Below are positions 37,280-45,798 of a DNA stretch of 45,798 nt, one piece after another. Every line of letters begins with the position of its first letter. Position 1 is the stretch's first letter. The translations under genes and the position numbers were made by a program. Under the pieces are notes generated by a model. The model saw nothing but the letters and a program-made list of their open reading frames with translations, was not told the DNA's origin and did not search any database. The stretch spans positions 1 through 45,798 of the forward strand of contig NZ_JAUYRI010000021.1 of NCBI RefSeq assembly GCF_030696885.1, given 5' to 3'. Origin of the DNA: Thiobacillus sp. (lineage in GTDB: Bacteria > Pseudomonadota > Gammaproteobacteria > Burkholderiales > Thiobacillaceae).

Positions 37280-39196
37280 ATGACACTCAACAAGCAGCTC
37301 TGGATTGCCATCGCGGCCATCATGACCCTCGCATTCGGGATCAGTTTTCTGGTCAGTGCGTGGTCGGCAAAAACCTATCTGGAAGATCAGCTGCGGCTGA
37401 AGAACGTCGACAATGCCAATTCGCTGGCGCTGTCGATGTCGCAGATCGACAAGGACCCGGTCCTGATCGAATTGCTGCTGTCCGCCCAGTTCGACATCGG
37501 CCACTACAAGCGGATCAGCCTGGTGTCCCCCACCGGCACGCCGATGGTGGAAAAAGTCAGCGAGGCCGGCGCCGACAAGATACCGGCCTGGTTTGTCCGC
37601 ATGATTCCCCTCAATACCGAGCCCGGCGTGGCCCAGGTTCAGGACGGCTGGCGGCAGTATGGCACGCTGACAGTGGTCAGCCACGAGCGCTTCGCCCATG
37701 AGGCGCTGTGGCACGGCAACCTCAGGTTGCTTGGCTGGTTTCTGATCAGTGCCTTGCTGTGCGGCTTGATCGGCACGCTGGTGCTGCGGGTCATTACCCG
37801 CCCGCTGGGCGACGTGGTCAGGCAGGCCGAGGCGATCGGTGCACGCCGTTTCATCACGATCGACGAACCGCGCACGCGGGAGTTTCGCAGCGTGGTGCGT
37901 GCGATGAATACCCTGTCGTCGCAGGTGCGCAGCATGCTCGACGAAGAGTCGGCGCGGCTCGAGCAGCTGCGTCGCGGGGCTCAGCATGACGCGCTGACTG
38001 GCGTGCTCAACCGCGAACATTTCCTGAAGAAGACGCAGCATGCGCTGGAAGACGAAAGCGCAGCGCCAGCCGGCGCATTGTTCATCCTGCGCCTGCCCGA
38101 CCTGATCGGGCTGAACAAGACGCTGGGGCGGGAGGCTACCGATGCGCTGCTGACACGGGTGGCGGGTGCGCTAGAGGATTGCTGCGCGGACGAATCCTGC
38201 CTGATTGGACGCCTGAACGGTTCCGATTTCTCGGTACTTGCCTCCAATGCGGAGTCGGTCGAGGAGCTGGCAAAGCGGATCAGTGCACGGGTGCAGCTGT
38301 CGATCAGCGATCCGAGCGCGGCTGCGGAGCGCACCGTGCTGCTGGGTGCTGCCGTCTACCGGCATGGCGACCCGATATCGCAGGTGCTGTCGCGTGCCGA
38401 CATGGCCCTGGCCCGTGCCGAGATGGAAGGCGGCAGCGCGATCGAGACAGGTGATTCGGAAGGGGAATGGAAGCCGGTTGCCAGCATGGCCGCCGCCTGG
38501 AAGGTGCTGATCGAAACGGCGATCAATCAGAAGCGGATCCAGTTTGTGACCTACCCGGTGCTGGATGCGCAGGGGGCGCTGATTCATTACGAAGCGCCGG
38601 CGCGCATGCAGAACGTACAGCGGTCCGAGTGGATGTCGGCGCAGTCCTTCATGCCCTGGGCCAGCCGGCTGGGGCTGGCGGAGCGTATCGACCAGGCTGT
38701 GTTTGACCGCGCGCTCGACTGGCTGGAAGCGAACGAGGGTCCACTTTGCATCAACGTGTCGCCGCAATCCGTATGTGATCCGGTGTTGGGCGCGCGTTAT
38801 TACCGGGCACTCAGGGGCAACCGCACGCTGGCGAAAAAACTCTGGATCGATATCCCGGAGTTTGTCGCCTATCGCCATGCCCGGGAGTTCCGCATGTTCT
38901 GCGATACGCTCAAACCTCTGGGCTGCACCATCGGCCTCGAGCATGCCGGCAGCCATATATGCCACATCGGCGAGCTGCATGACGTGGGGCTCGACTACCT
39001 GAAAATCGACAGTGCGATCATTCGCGACATCGACCACAGTCCCGGCAACCAGACCTTCCTGCGCGGCCTGTGCACGATTGCCCACACCATGGGCATGATG
39101 ACCATCGCTGAGGGTGTGCTCAATCAGCAGGAAGCTGCATGCCTGAAAGAGCTGGGTTTCAAGGGCATGACGGGGCCGGGCATCGTGCTCGGCTGA
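37280..39196 (+). CDS. lapD: LapD-type c-di-GMP receptor (degenerate GGDEF-EAL)
   Basis: The product has 638 residues from ATG 37280 (AGGGA upstream). The membrane helix at about 6-28 is followed by a periplasmic LapD_MoxY_N domain (YLEDQLRLKNVDNANSLALS, then GWRQYGTLTVVSHERFAHEA). The second helix is at about 152-175, then HAMP, GGDEF (about 235-385) and EAL (about 405-638). The GGDEF site is replaced by RLNGSDFSVL, and the EAL start reads YEAPARM, so both should be inactive. This is the hallmark of LapD, which binds c-di-GMP in the EAL domain and then traps LapG with its periplasmic domain. It is co-oriented with lapG. Confidence 0.93.
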   Translation: MTLNKQLWIAIAAIMTLAFGISFLVSAWSAKTYLEDQLRLKNVDNANSLALSMSQIDKDPVLIELLLSAQFDIGHYKRISLVSPTGTPMVEKVSEAGADKIPAWFVRMIPLNTEPGVAQVQDGWRQYGTLTVVSHERFAHEALWHGNLRLLGWFLISALLCGLIGTLVLRVITRPLGDVVRQAEAIGARRFITIDEPRTREFRSVVRAMNTLSSQVRSMLDEESARLEQLRRGAQHDALTGVLNREHFLKKTQHALEDESAAPAGALFILRLPDLIGLNKTLGREATDALLTRVAGALEDCCADESCLIGRLNGSDFSVLASNAESVEELAKRISARVQLSISDPSAAAERTVLLGAAVYRHGDPISQVLSRADMALARAEMEGGSAIETGDSEGEWKPVASMAAAWKVLIETAINQKRIQFVTYPVLDAQGALIHYEAPARMQNVQRSEWMSAQSFMPWASRLGLAERIDQAVFDRALDWLEANEGPLCINVSPQSVCDPVLGARYYRALRGNRTLAKKLWIDIPEFVAYRHAREFRMFCDTLKPLGCTIGLEHAGSHICHIGELHDVGLDYLKIDSAIIRDIDHSPGNQTFLRGLCTIAHTMGMMTIAEGVLNQQEAACLKELGFKGMTGPGIVLG

Positions 39197-39211
39197 ACCG
39201 GGCTCGCCGGC

Positions 39212-39535
39212 TCAGATGGTTTCGTTGGCGCCGCCGAGCAGGTCGAGCGCGCCCAGCGACTGACGCATCGAGCGGCGCTCCATCAGCTTTTCCTGCGCCG
39301 GCAACGGCAGGTCGGTAAAGCGGATCACATCGCGGTCGATCAGCAGATCGATCAAATCCTCCAGCACCCGCACCAGCCGCATGTCGGACTGCTGCAGCGT
39401 GCTTTGTTCCATGCCCGCATTGCGCATGAAATCGAGCAGCTCCGGCGAGGTGGCCGGGATCTCTTCCAGCCCGCTTTCGGGCACCAGGCTCAGCGTGGAG
39501 ATCCGGCCCTGTTCGTCACGTTTTACATAAGGCAC
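39212..39535 (-). CDS. Small conserved protein linked to the adhesin (tryptophan synthase beta-like annotation)
   Basis: The product has 107 residues from GTG 39535 with AGGGG about 9 bases upstream. It starts PYVKRDEQGRISTLSLVPES and contains QSDMRLVRVLEDLIDLLIDR, FTDLPLPAQEKLMERRSMRQ and ends LDLLGGANETI. I recall this family being labelled tryptophan synthase subunit beta-like in Pseudomonas and related genomes, although it has no PLP site and cannot be that enzyme. It lies 55 bp downstream of the adhesin stop on the same strand, so it is probably co-transcribed. It is convergent with lapD, 15 bp away. The function is unknown. Confidence 0.75.
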   Translation of the reverse strand: MPYVKRDEQGRISTLSLVPESGLEEIPATSPELLDFMRNAGMEQSTLQQSDMRLVRVLEDLIDLLIDRDVIRFTDLPLPAQEKLMERRSMRQSLGALDLLGGANETI

Positions 39536-39590
39536 GCTTTACCCCTTTTATCAGCGTCTGGCATCAGCATACAGCAGGCAGGGTGGCTCA

Positions 39591-42500
39591 TCAGTCGGTG
39601 ATCAGCTTGCCCTTGCTCAGCAGGTCCTGAATGATCTGCTGGTCGGCGCTGAGCGTGCCACCGCCGGTGAGGTCGGTGTTGTTCAGCACGATGCGCTGAT
39701 CGGTCGCGCCCGCGCTGTAGCCGCCCGAGAAGCCGCCGGTGCTGCTGATCTGGATGACGGTATTGCTGCCCGACACCTCGAAGTGCAGGTAGTCGGAGAG
39801 GTTGCCCGCATCCGTGCCGTCATGGCTTTCGCCCAGCAGCAGGTCGCGTAGATCGAGCTTGTCGCTGTTCACCGCGCTGTCGAAATCGGTGACGGTGTCG
39901 ACTGCCGGAGTGCCCGGCGTGCCGCGGTCGCTGAGTTCCCACTTGAAGACGTCGGCGCCAAGGCCGCCGGTCAGCGTGTCGTTGCCGGCGCCGCCGATCA
40001 GGACGTCGTTGCCGCTGCCGCCGCTGAGTGTATCGTTGCCGGCGCCGCCGGAAATCCAGTCGTCACCCGTGCCGCCATTGAGCGTGTCCGCGCTGCTGGT
40101 CCCGAGCACGTCCAGTTTGACCGAAGACGAATTCGTGGCAGTGCTGCCACCCACGGTTTCGGTCGCAGTGACTGATGCCGTCATGCCATTGATCTGGGCA
40201 TTGGTCAGCGGGGTTGGCGACAGCATGGTCACATCGTCGCCGCGGGGTACGGTCGCAGTCCCGCCCGAGACAGCAATGGCCGTGCCGGTCGTCACATTCG
40301 TCAGCGTGACGCCAGACGGAAGGCCCGTCAGCGTGATCGCTGAGAGCGTCTCGCTGCCATCGGTGTCGCTCAGGTTCGTGATGGTTTTCATCGTGTAGCT
40401 GTAGACGCCGGCATCGATGGTCAGACTGTCGAAGCGTACTGCCGAGTCGTTGTCGAAGGAATAAAAACCGACCTCCCTGAGTGGCGGCGCGGTCGTGGCG
40501 CCCCCTGTGACCGAGCCGTAGCTGTAGTTCAGGCTGGTGGTCACTGCGCTGGTGAGATCGACTGCGGTGACAGCGATACCCGTATCGCTGACAGCAATCC
40601 GCAGACTGAACCAGTCGTCGCCATTGAACACGGCCCGCGCGAGGTCGATCGGCACGCCGCCTACGATCTGCACCAGCGAAAGCTCCTGATATTGCCCCGG
40701 ATAGCTATTGAACAGCGATCCACCGGGCGCGTAATCGGGGCTTGGGTTTTCCCAGCGCGCAAGGAAATAGTTGCTGTCGTTCTGGTAGCCGAACACAAAT
40801 CCGACACCGTTGGCCTGCGCCGAGTTGGCATCCGCATAGATCTGCGTATTGATGACGTAGCTTGTCGATGTCTTTTCGGCAGTCGTCAGGGCCGAACCGG
40901 TGTATTGCAGGAAGCCTTGCGCATCGTCGGAACCAGCGGCACCGCTCTGGTTGTAGACGGCAAACGGCGTCCCATTGGCCGATTCGCCACTATTGGTCCT
41001 GACGGCCCAGCGGGCCGAGAAGTTGGCTTCCTCATTGGTGTTGCTACCGGTCTGTCCGCTCCACGCCACAGAATTGAACAACGCGGCTTCGCTCGAGCCT
41101 TTGCCGGTACCGCCTGGAATCTCGGCAAAGCTGTTGCCAAAGAGGCCATTACCTGTCCACCCGGTCAATCCGCCCGAGTTGAAATCGGCGGTGAAGAGGT
41201 TGTTGGAAGCCGATGCGATCATCCCGTTGCTGCTGAGATGCGCGTATACAGTTGGCATGTCGGCTACAGGGGTGACCGTTATATTCACCGTATCGACATC
41301 GGTCGCCGTGCCATCCGACGTGCTGACGGTAAATTGAGCATTACCGCTGTAGTCGGTTGCGGGGGTGAAAGCCGTCCCGTTCAGCGCCGTGTTGATAGCG
41401 GAAGACGAGCCCGAAAGGGTGACCGTTGCGGTGCCGTTGCCGGTGACGGTTACACCGGCAGTCGAGCCCAAGGTCAGAATGCCATTGGCGGCAGTCAAGG
41501 TCGTGGTCAGGCTACTGGCGTCCGGATCGGACACGGTGATCGCATTGCCATTGGCCGTGCTGAATACCCTTGCCGTGTCCTCGGCCGTAGTCTGCGCCCC
41601 CGGCACCGTGTTGACCGGCGGATCATTGACCGCAACGACCGTAATCGTCGTCGAAGCAGAAGCGCTTGCCTTCCCATCGTTTACGGTGACGTCGATATTG
41701 CGGTCTATCGTGCTTGGGTCATCGCTGGTGCTGCGGTAGGTAACCGCCTGAATAGCTGCCTGATAGTTCGCCAGCGACGATGAGCCCGTAAGCGTGACCG
41801 TAATCTGGCCTGCTACCGACGTGTTGATGCTAGCGGTGATGCCAGCGGGCAACGTGCCGACAGCCAGAACATCGCCAGCCTGCGCATTGGTAAGACGGAT
41901 TGTTGCATTGGCTAGTGTGGTGCTATCCGCATCGGAAATGAGCACGTCTGCATCGGCAATGGGTATGCCCGCACCGTTTTCAGTGTAGGTGGCCCGATAA
42001 CTTGTACCTGTCGCACCGCTGCTGTCGTTTGTGTCCAGATCGATGACAGGCGGGGCATTGGTGTCGAGCGCAATATTCATTGCGCCAGTAGCCGTGTCGC
42101 CATCAGCGTCGGTCAGGGTATAGCTCAAGGGCAACGCGATATCAGCAAAGTAGTTGTTTGCTGAAATGGTCGCGAAGGAAATCCTGAAGTCGCCTGAGCC
42201 TGCTGGGGCGCTGACGGTAAGGTTGGTGAAATACAGCGCACCATTTTGCAATGGAATGGTGAATGGTACGTCTGCATTCCCCGCACCGGAGGTGCTGCCT
42301 GAGTAGGTCACCGTATTCCCCACTGCATCAATTGCAGCAGTCACGGTCCAGTTCAGGGTATAGGCCCCGCTGCCTTGGCCTTCTACCAACATGTTGAGGC
42401 CCGTTACCTGCCCGGCTTGTCCAGAAGGGTCGATAAAGTTCATGAACAGCGTGTCGCCTGGATCAAACCAGTTACCCGCGACGCCAACCCAGCCATTGTT

Positions 42501-45500
42501 GGTGTTGACTGTGGCTGTAGAGCCATTTTCCGTAGCGGTCATCTGGTCGATCAGGAAGCCACCAAAGCCCAGGTCAAGATTGCTGTTGTTGCCACCCGAA
42601 ATGACCGTGTAGTTGTTTTCCGAACCCGCCACACCCAGACGTCCAAGCGTGTTGAGCAGCTCGAAGGTGTACTGAGGGCTGTTGTTGCCGTCCACGACCG
42701 CTGTGTTGATTGCGACGCGGAAAATGACTGTGCCATCGGCCAGTTGCCCGGTCAGGGTGCCATTTCCGTTATCCACGTATTGAACGGCTTTGCCTTCGAA
42801 TACCAGGTTGGGCAGACCGGTGGTGGTCCAGCTCACGCTTGTAACGTCATTGGATAACGTGGCCTGCGCCAGGAATCCCGACTCAAAATGGCTGCCGTCG
42901 TTGTCTGCCAAGATTGCCTTGGCGCCACTCACCGCGGGCGCATCGTCAAAAACGGTGATATTCAGGGTCGAGCTTGTAATCGTGGTGCCGCCTGACTCCT
43001 TGGCAATGAGTGTCAAGGGAATAGTGAGGCTGTGGCTTTCACCTGCTACGGTTGTATGGTCAATCGCCAGGAACTGCTTGTAGGTATAGCCGCTATTGCT
43101 TGCATTCAGCGTTACGGTAAATGCCGTACCGCTAGTGGTGCTTGCGGTTAAGGTCTGTGTACCTGCATTCCAGGAATAGCTGATCGCCTGGCCGTTGGAT
43201 GTCAGCCCCGATGCCACTGCGTCATTGATGGACAGAACGACCGAGGGCGCTACATTGCTGATGGTTCCCGTGTAGGCAATATCGTTTGTGCCGCTGGCAT
43301 CGCGGTTTTCGTCGACGTCGTCGTCGTCACCCGTGATTGCCGAAACGCTGAAAGTATCATCATCCGTGATCGTTGCCGTACCGGCCGCCGCACCGCCGGC
43401 GTTGGTCAGTGGGGTACCTGCTGTACGCGTCGCCGTGAGCGTAAAGTTTTCCCTGCCTTCCACCAACGTATCGTTGTTGAGCGGCGTACGGACCAGGACG
43501 CTGCTTTGCAGTGCTGGAATAGTGACGCTGGACGTGTTCACCCAGGTGGTGCCGCCATCGGTCGAGACTTGCAGATTGGTTGCATCGGTGCTGCCGTAGT
43601 CCGCACCGCCGCCAGTTGCCGTGCCGTTGGCCAGCGCCAGGCTTAATGTGGTGGTCTGCGTGCTCTGATTGGACAGGGCGACGGTAAAGACCGCGAAACC
43701 GCCGTTTTCCGCCACAGTCGGGCTCGACACTGTCAGAGTCGGCGTATCGTTGTCGGTCCCGGGCGGTCCGCCGGTGCCGTTATCACGGATGGTGCCGACG
43801 CCGGTCGCGGTGGCGATCGTGGCATTGGTCGGGGTGCTCAAGGTGACGTTGAAGGTTTCTGAGCCTTCATAGATCGCATCATTGAGGATCGGCACCGTAA
43901 TGGTCTGACTGGTGACTCCCGGATTGAACGTCAGACTGCCCGTGGCGGTAGTGAAGTCTGCTCCTGCTGTGGCGGTGCCGTTGCTGGTTCCATAATTTAC
44001 GTTCACCGTCTGCCCCGATGCGGCAGAGAGGGTGACCGTGAAGCTTGCGGTGCCCGCACCTTCATTGACCGTCACATTGTTGATGATGAGCGAGGGTGTC
44101 GGATCATCGTCTACGATGGTTGCCATGCCGGAGGCTGCGCTGCCGGCGTTGGTCACTGGTGTGCCTGCCGTACGTGTGGCGGTGAGGGTAAAGGTCTCGT
44201 TGGCTTCATCCAGTGCATCGCTGATGACCGGTGTGCGTACCATGACACTGATCAAACCTGCTGCAATTGTCGCCGTCGAGGCGTTCACCCAGGTGGCGCC
44301 GCCGTCGGTCGAGACCTGCAGATTGGCCACACCGGTGCTGCCGTAGTCGACACCGCCGCCGGTTGCCGTACCGTTGGTCAGTGCCAGGCTTAATGTGGTG
44401 CTCTGGGCACTGGCATTGGACAGGCTGACCGTGAATTGCGCAAAGCCGCTACTCTCATCTACGGTTGTGTTCGTCACGCTCAGGGTCGGCGTATCGTTGT
44501 CGGTCCCGGGCGGTCCGCCGGTGCCATCGTCGCGGATGGTGCCGACGCCTTGAGCATCCGCAATCGTGGCATTGGTTGCGCCTGAAAGGTTGATGAAGAA
44601 CTGTTCCGAACCTTCGTACACTGCATCGTTGAGGATCGGCACCGTAATGGTCTGGCTGGTCACGCCGGGATTAAAGGTAAGCGTGCCGGTCACTGCGGTG
44701 TAGTCATTGCCCGCGCCGCTGGTTGCCGTATCGTTTGCACTGGCATAGTTCACGCTCACGGTCTGACCGCTTGCCGCGCTCAGGGTGACGGTGAAGCTTG
44801 CGGTGCCTGCGCCTTCGTTGACCGTCACGTCTGTAATGACGAGGCTGGGTGTCGGGTCATCGTCCGTGATGGTTGCCGTGCCGGCCGCCGCACCGCCGAC
44901 GTTGGTCAGCGAGGTGCCTGCCGTACGCGTAGCGGTCAGGGTGAATGTCTCGTTAGGCTCATCCTGTGTGTCATTGATGATCGGCGTGCGGACCAGGACA
45001 CTGGTTTGCAGTGCTGGAATAGTGACGCTGGTCGCGTTCACCCAGGTGGCGCCGCCGTCGGTCGAGACCTGCAGATTGGCCGCACCGGTGCTGCCGTAGT
45101 CGACACCGCCGCCGGTTGCCGTACCGTTGGTCAGTGCCAGGCTTAATGTGGTGCTCTGGGTACTGGCATTGGACAGACTGACCGTGAATTGCGCAAAGCC
45201 ACCATCTTCCGCCACGCTCGGGCTCGATATGCTCAAGGTCGATGTGTCGTCGTCGATGATGGTGCCGGACGCGGTGCCGCTGGTGGTGCTGATTGTCGCA
45301 CCGGCGGTGGCGCCGGCGAGGCTGACGGTGAAGGTCTCGTTGCCCTCGTTGATCGTATCCTGCGTCGTCTGCACCGTGAAGGTCTTGCTGGTTTCACCGG
45401 TAGCGAACGTCAGCGTGCCCGAGTTGGCGGTGAAGTCGGCGGTGCTGGCGGTGTCGCTGCCGCCGATGCTGGTGCTGAAGTTCACGCTCTGGCTGGCCTG

Positions 45501-45798
45501 GGCATCGCCGCTGCGGGTGACCGTAAAGGTCATCAATCCGCCCTCGGTGATCGAGGCATCCGCGATACTGAAAACCGGTGCCGCGTCGTTATCGGTGATG
45601 GTGCCGGTGGCGGCGACGCCGCCGACCGACAGATTGAAGGCTTCGGTCGGTTCGTAGATCGCATCGTCGACCGTGGGCACCGTGACCGTGAAGCTGGTGA
45701 CGCCGGCCGGGACCGTGACGTTGCCGCCACTGAGGGTCACGCCGTTGCTGAAAACCAGTCCCGCCGTATAGTCGTCGCCGAGCAGCGCGGTGCCGTCG
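39591..45798 (-). CDS. Giant RTX/Calx-beta surface adhesin, C-terminal 2,068 residues (5' end outside window)
   Basis: The frame is open through the right edge. From the N-terminal side it holds one partial and six full Calx-beta domains (each ending like GTITDND or ATITDDDP) over 45798-43360. A linker follows, then a DUF5801/T1SS-143-like domain (about 42950-42060), cadherin-like Ig domains (about 42060-41280) and a thrombospondin-C-like module (about 41200-40400). RTX nonapeptides (GGAGNDTLSGGSGNDVLIGG) span about 40106-39940, and a VC_A0849-type type I secretion target ends the protein. Calcium would fold it after export. With lapG, lapD and a LapE-like channel in the window, it is the likely Lap adhesin. 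The retention module and LapG site should lie at the missing N-terminus. Confidence 0.93.
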   Translation of the reverse strand, partial: DGTALLGDDYTAGLVFSNGVTLSGGNVTVPAGVTSFTVTVPTVDDAIYEPTEAFNLSVGGVAATGTITDNDAAPVFSIADASITEGGLMTFTVTRSGDAQASQSVNFSTSIGGSDTASTADFTANSGTLTFATGETSKTFTVQTTQDTINEGNETFTVSLAGATAGATISTTSGTASGTIIDDDTSTLSISSPSVAEDGGFAQFTVSLSNASTQSTTLSLALTNGTATGGGVDYGSTGAANLQVSTDGGATWVNATSVTIPALQTSVLVRTPIINDTQDEPNETFTLTATRTAGTSLTNVGGAAAGTATITDDDPTPSLVITDVTVNEGAGTASFTVTLSAASGQTVSVNYASANDTATSGAGNDYTAVTGTLTFNPGVTSQTITVPILNDAVYEGSEQFFINLSGATNATIADAQGVGTIRDDGTGGPPGTDNDTPTLSVTNTTVDESSGFAQFTVSLSNASAQSTTLSLALTNGTATGGGVDYGSTGVANLQVSTDGGATWVNASTATIAAGLISVMVRTPVISDALDEANETFTLTATRTAGTPVTNAGSAASGMATIVDDDPTPSLIINNVTVNEGAGTASFTVTLSAASGQTVNVNYGTSNGTATAGADFTTATGSLTFNPGVTSQTITVPILNDAIYEGSETFNVTLSTPTNATIATATGVGTIRDNGTGGPPGTDNDTPTLTVSSPTVAENGGFAVFTVALSNQSTQTTTLSLALANGTATGGGADYGSTDATNLQVSTDGGTTWVNTSSVTIPALQSSVLVRTPLNNDTLVEGRENFTLTATRTAGTPLTNAGGAAAGTATITDDDTFSVSAITGDDDDVDENRDASGTNDIAYTGTISNVAPSVVLSINDAVASGLTSNGQAISYSWNAGTQTLTASTTSGTAFTVTLNASNSGYTYKQFLAIDHTTVAGESHSLTIPLTLIAKESGGTTITSSTLNITVFDDAPAVSGAKAILADNDGSHFESGFLAQATLSNDVTSVSWTTTGLPNLVFEGKAVQYVDNGNGTLTGQLADGTVIFRVAINTAVVDGNNSPQYTFELLNTLGRLGVAGSENNYTVISGGNNSNLDLGFGGFLIDQMTATENGSTATVNTNNGWVGVAGNWFDPGDTLFMNFIDPSGQAGQVTGLNMLVEGQGSGAYTLNWTVTAAIDAVGNTVTYSGSTSGAGNADVPFTIPLQNGALYFTNLTVSAPAGSGDFRISFATISANNYFADIALPLSYTLTDADGDTATGAMNIALDTNAPPVIDLDTNDSSGATGTSYRATYTENGAGIPIADADVLISDADSTTLANATIRLTNAQAGDVLAVGTLPAGITASINTSVAGQITVTLTGSSSLANYQAAIQAVTYRSTSDDPSTIDRNIDVTVNDGKASASASTTITVVAVNDPPVNTVPGAQTTAEDTARVFSTANGNAITVSDPDASSLTTTLTAANGILTLGSTAGVTVTGNGTATVTLSGSSSAINTALNGTAFTPATDYSGNAQFTVSTSDGTATDVDTVNITVTPVADMPTVYAHLSSNGMIASASNNLFTADFNSGGLTGWTGNGLFGNSFAEIPGGTGKGSSEAALFNSVAWSGQTGSNTNEEANFSARWAVRTNSGESANGTPFAVYNQSGAAGSDDAQGFLQYTGSALTTAEKTSTSYVINTQIYADANSAQANGVGFVFGYQNDSNYFLARWENPSPDYAPGGSLFNSYPGQYQELSLVQIVGGVPIDLARAVFNGDDWFSLRIAVSDTGIAVTAVDLTSAVTTSLNYSYGSVTGGATTAPPLREVGFYSFDNDSAVRFDSLTIDAGVYSYTMKTITNLSDTDGSETLSAITLTGLPSGVTLTNVTTGTAIAVSGGTATVPRGDDVTMLSPTPLTNAQINGMTASVTATETVGGSTATNSSSVKLDVLGTSSADTLNGGTGDDWISGGAGNDTLSGGSGNDVLIGGAGNDTLTGGLGADVFKWELSDRGTPGTPAVDTVTDFDSAVNSDKLDLRDLLLGESHDGTDAGNLSDYLHFEVSGSNTVIQISSTGGFSGGYSAGATDQRIVLNNTDLTGGGTLSADQQIIQDLLSKGKLITD
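43742..45246 (-). repeat. Two tandem 750-bp units, each a pair of Calx-beta domains
   Basis: Matching points in successive copies are spaced 753 bp (45061 against 44308) and 747 bp (44308 against 43561). About 150 bp at 45058-45210 and 44305-44457 differ at only a few bases. A third, half unit continues to about 43360. The units encode LSLALTNGTATGGGVDYGST-type and GVTSQTITVPILNDA-type domains in turn. Confidence 0.8.

Noticed and set aside
40692..41783. 363-codon plus-strand frame inside the adhesin, and other plus-strand frames to 45657
   Set aside because: They are antisense to repeat domains with clear protein homology, are Val/Ser/Pro-rich shadows, and repeat with the same period as the Calx-beta units.
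43360..45246. Regular repeats considered as a CRISPR-like array
   Set aside because: The period is about 750 bp and in frame with Calx-beta protein domains; there are no short direct repeats with spacers.

Overview
The window looks like a chromosomal segment of a GC-rich betaproteobacterium, probably a Thiobacillus-like member of the Nitrosomonadales. The evidence is the aro/ser supraoperon running gyrA-serC-serA-pheA-hisC-tyrA-aroA-cmk-rpsA-ihfB-lapA-lapB-pyrF, a one-piece tmRNA with tag ANDENYALAA, and betaproteobacterial versions of ubiG, gph, cysM and radA. The genus is inferred and was not tested.

Layout. 1-1944 (minus): a GAF-GAF-PAS-PAS sensor histidine kinase whose C-terminus lies outside the window. 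2167-2534 (minus): tmRNA with its terminator. 2608-5694 (minus): an operon for a deaminase of the MTA/SAH type, UbiG, phosphoglycolate phosphatase and a SirB2-like membrane protein. 5808-17735 (plus): gyrA followed by a very tight run of serine, aromatic amino acid and core genes, mostly joined by stop/start overlaps and ending in a strong terminator after ihfB. 17840-20302: lapA and lapB (regulation of LPS synthesis) and pyrF, with a roughly 290-bp MITE-like element lying exactly between lapA and the lapB start codon. 20315-24157: ugd, a glycosyltransferase-like gene, an FkbM methyltransferase and cysM. 24216-24788: a ParD/ParE-type toxin-antitoxin pair with a palindromic operator candidate. 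24820-26175: radA.

26233-28905 (minus) holds a histone H1-like lysine/alanine-rich protein, a short alpha-glucan phosphorylase and a small coiled-coil protein. 29122-31494 (plus) holds a stand-alone PAS protein followed closely by an unusual 644-residue pyruvate kinase-like protein. It has a helical N-terminal extension, an enlarged B region and the residue pattern known from K+-independent pyruvate kinases. 31595-34291 (minus) holds a YihY/BrkB membrane protein and peptide chain release factor 3.

34390-45798 is a biofilm-adhesin locus of the Lap type: a TolC/LapE-like outer membrane protein with an extra C-terminal NTF2-like domain, the periplasmic protease LapG, the degenerate c-di-GMP receptor LapD, a small conserved protein, and the C-terminal 2,068 residues of a giant type I-secreted adhesin with Calx-beta repeats, a thrombospondin-C-like lectin module and RTX repeats. 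By analogy with Pseudomonas, LapD bound to c-di-GMP would restrain LapG so that the adhesin stays on the surface. The inner-membrane ABC transporter and membrane-fusion partner, and the adhesin N-terminus with its LapG cleavage site, are not in the window.

The most unusual parts are the PAS/pyruvate kinase-like pair, the MITE fused to the lapB start, the TolC-NTF2 fusion and the lectin-like module in the adhesin. No CRISPR array, phage or complete insertion sequence was seen.
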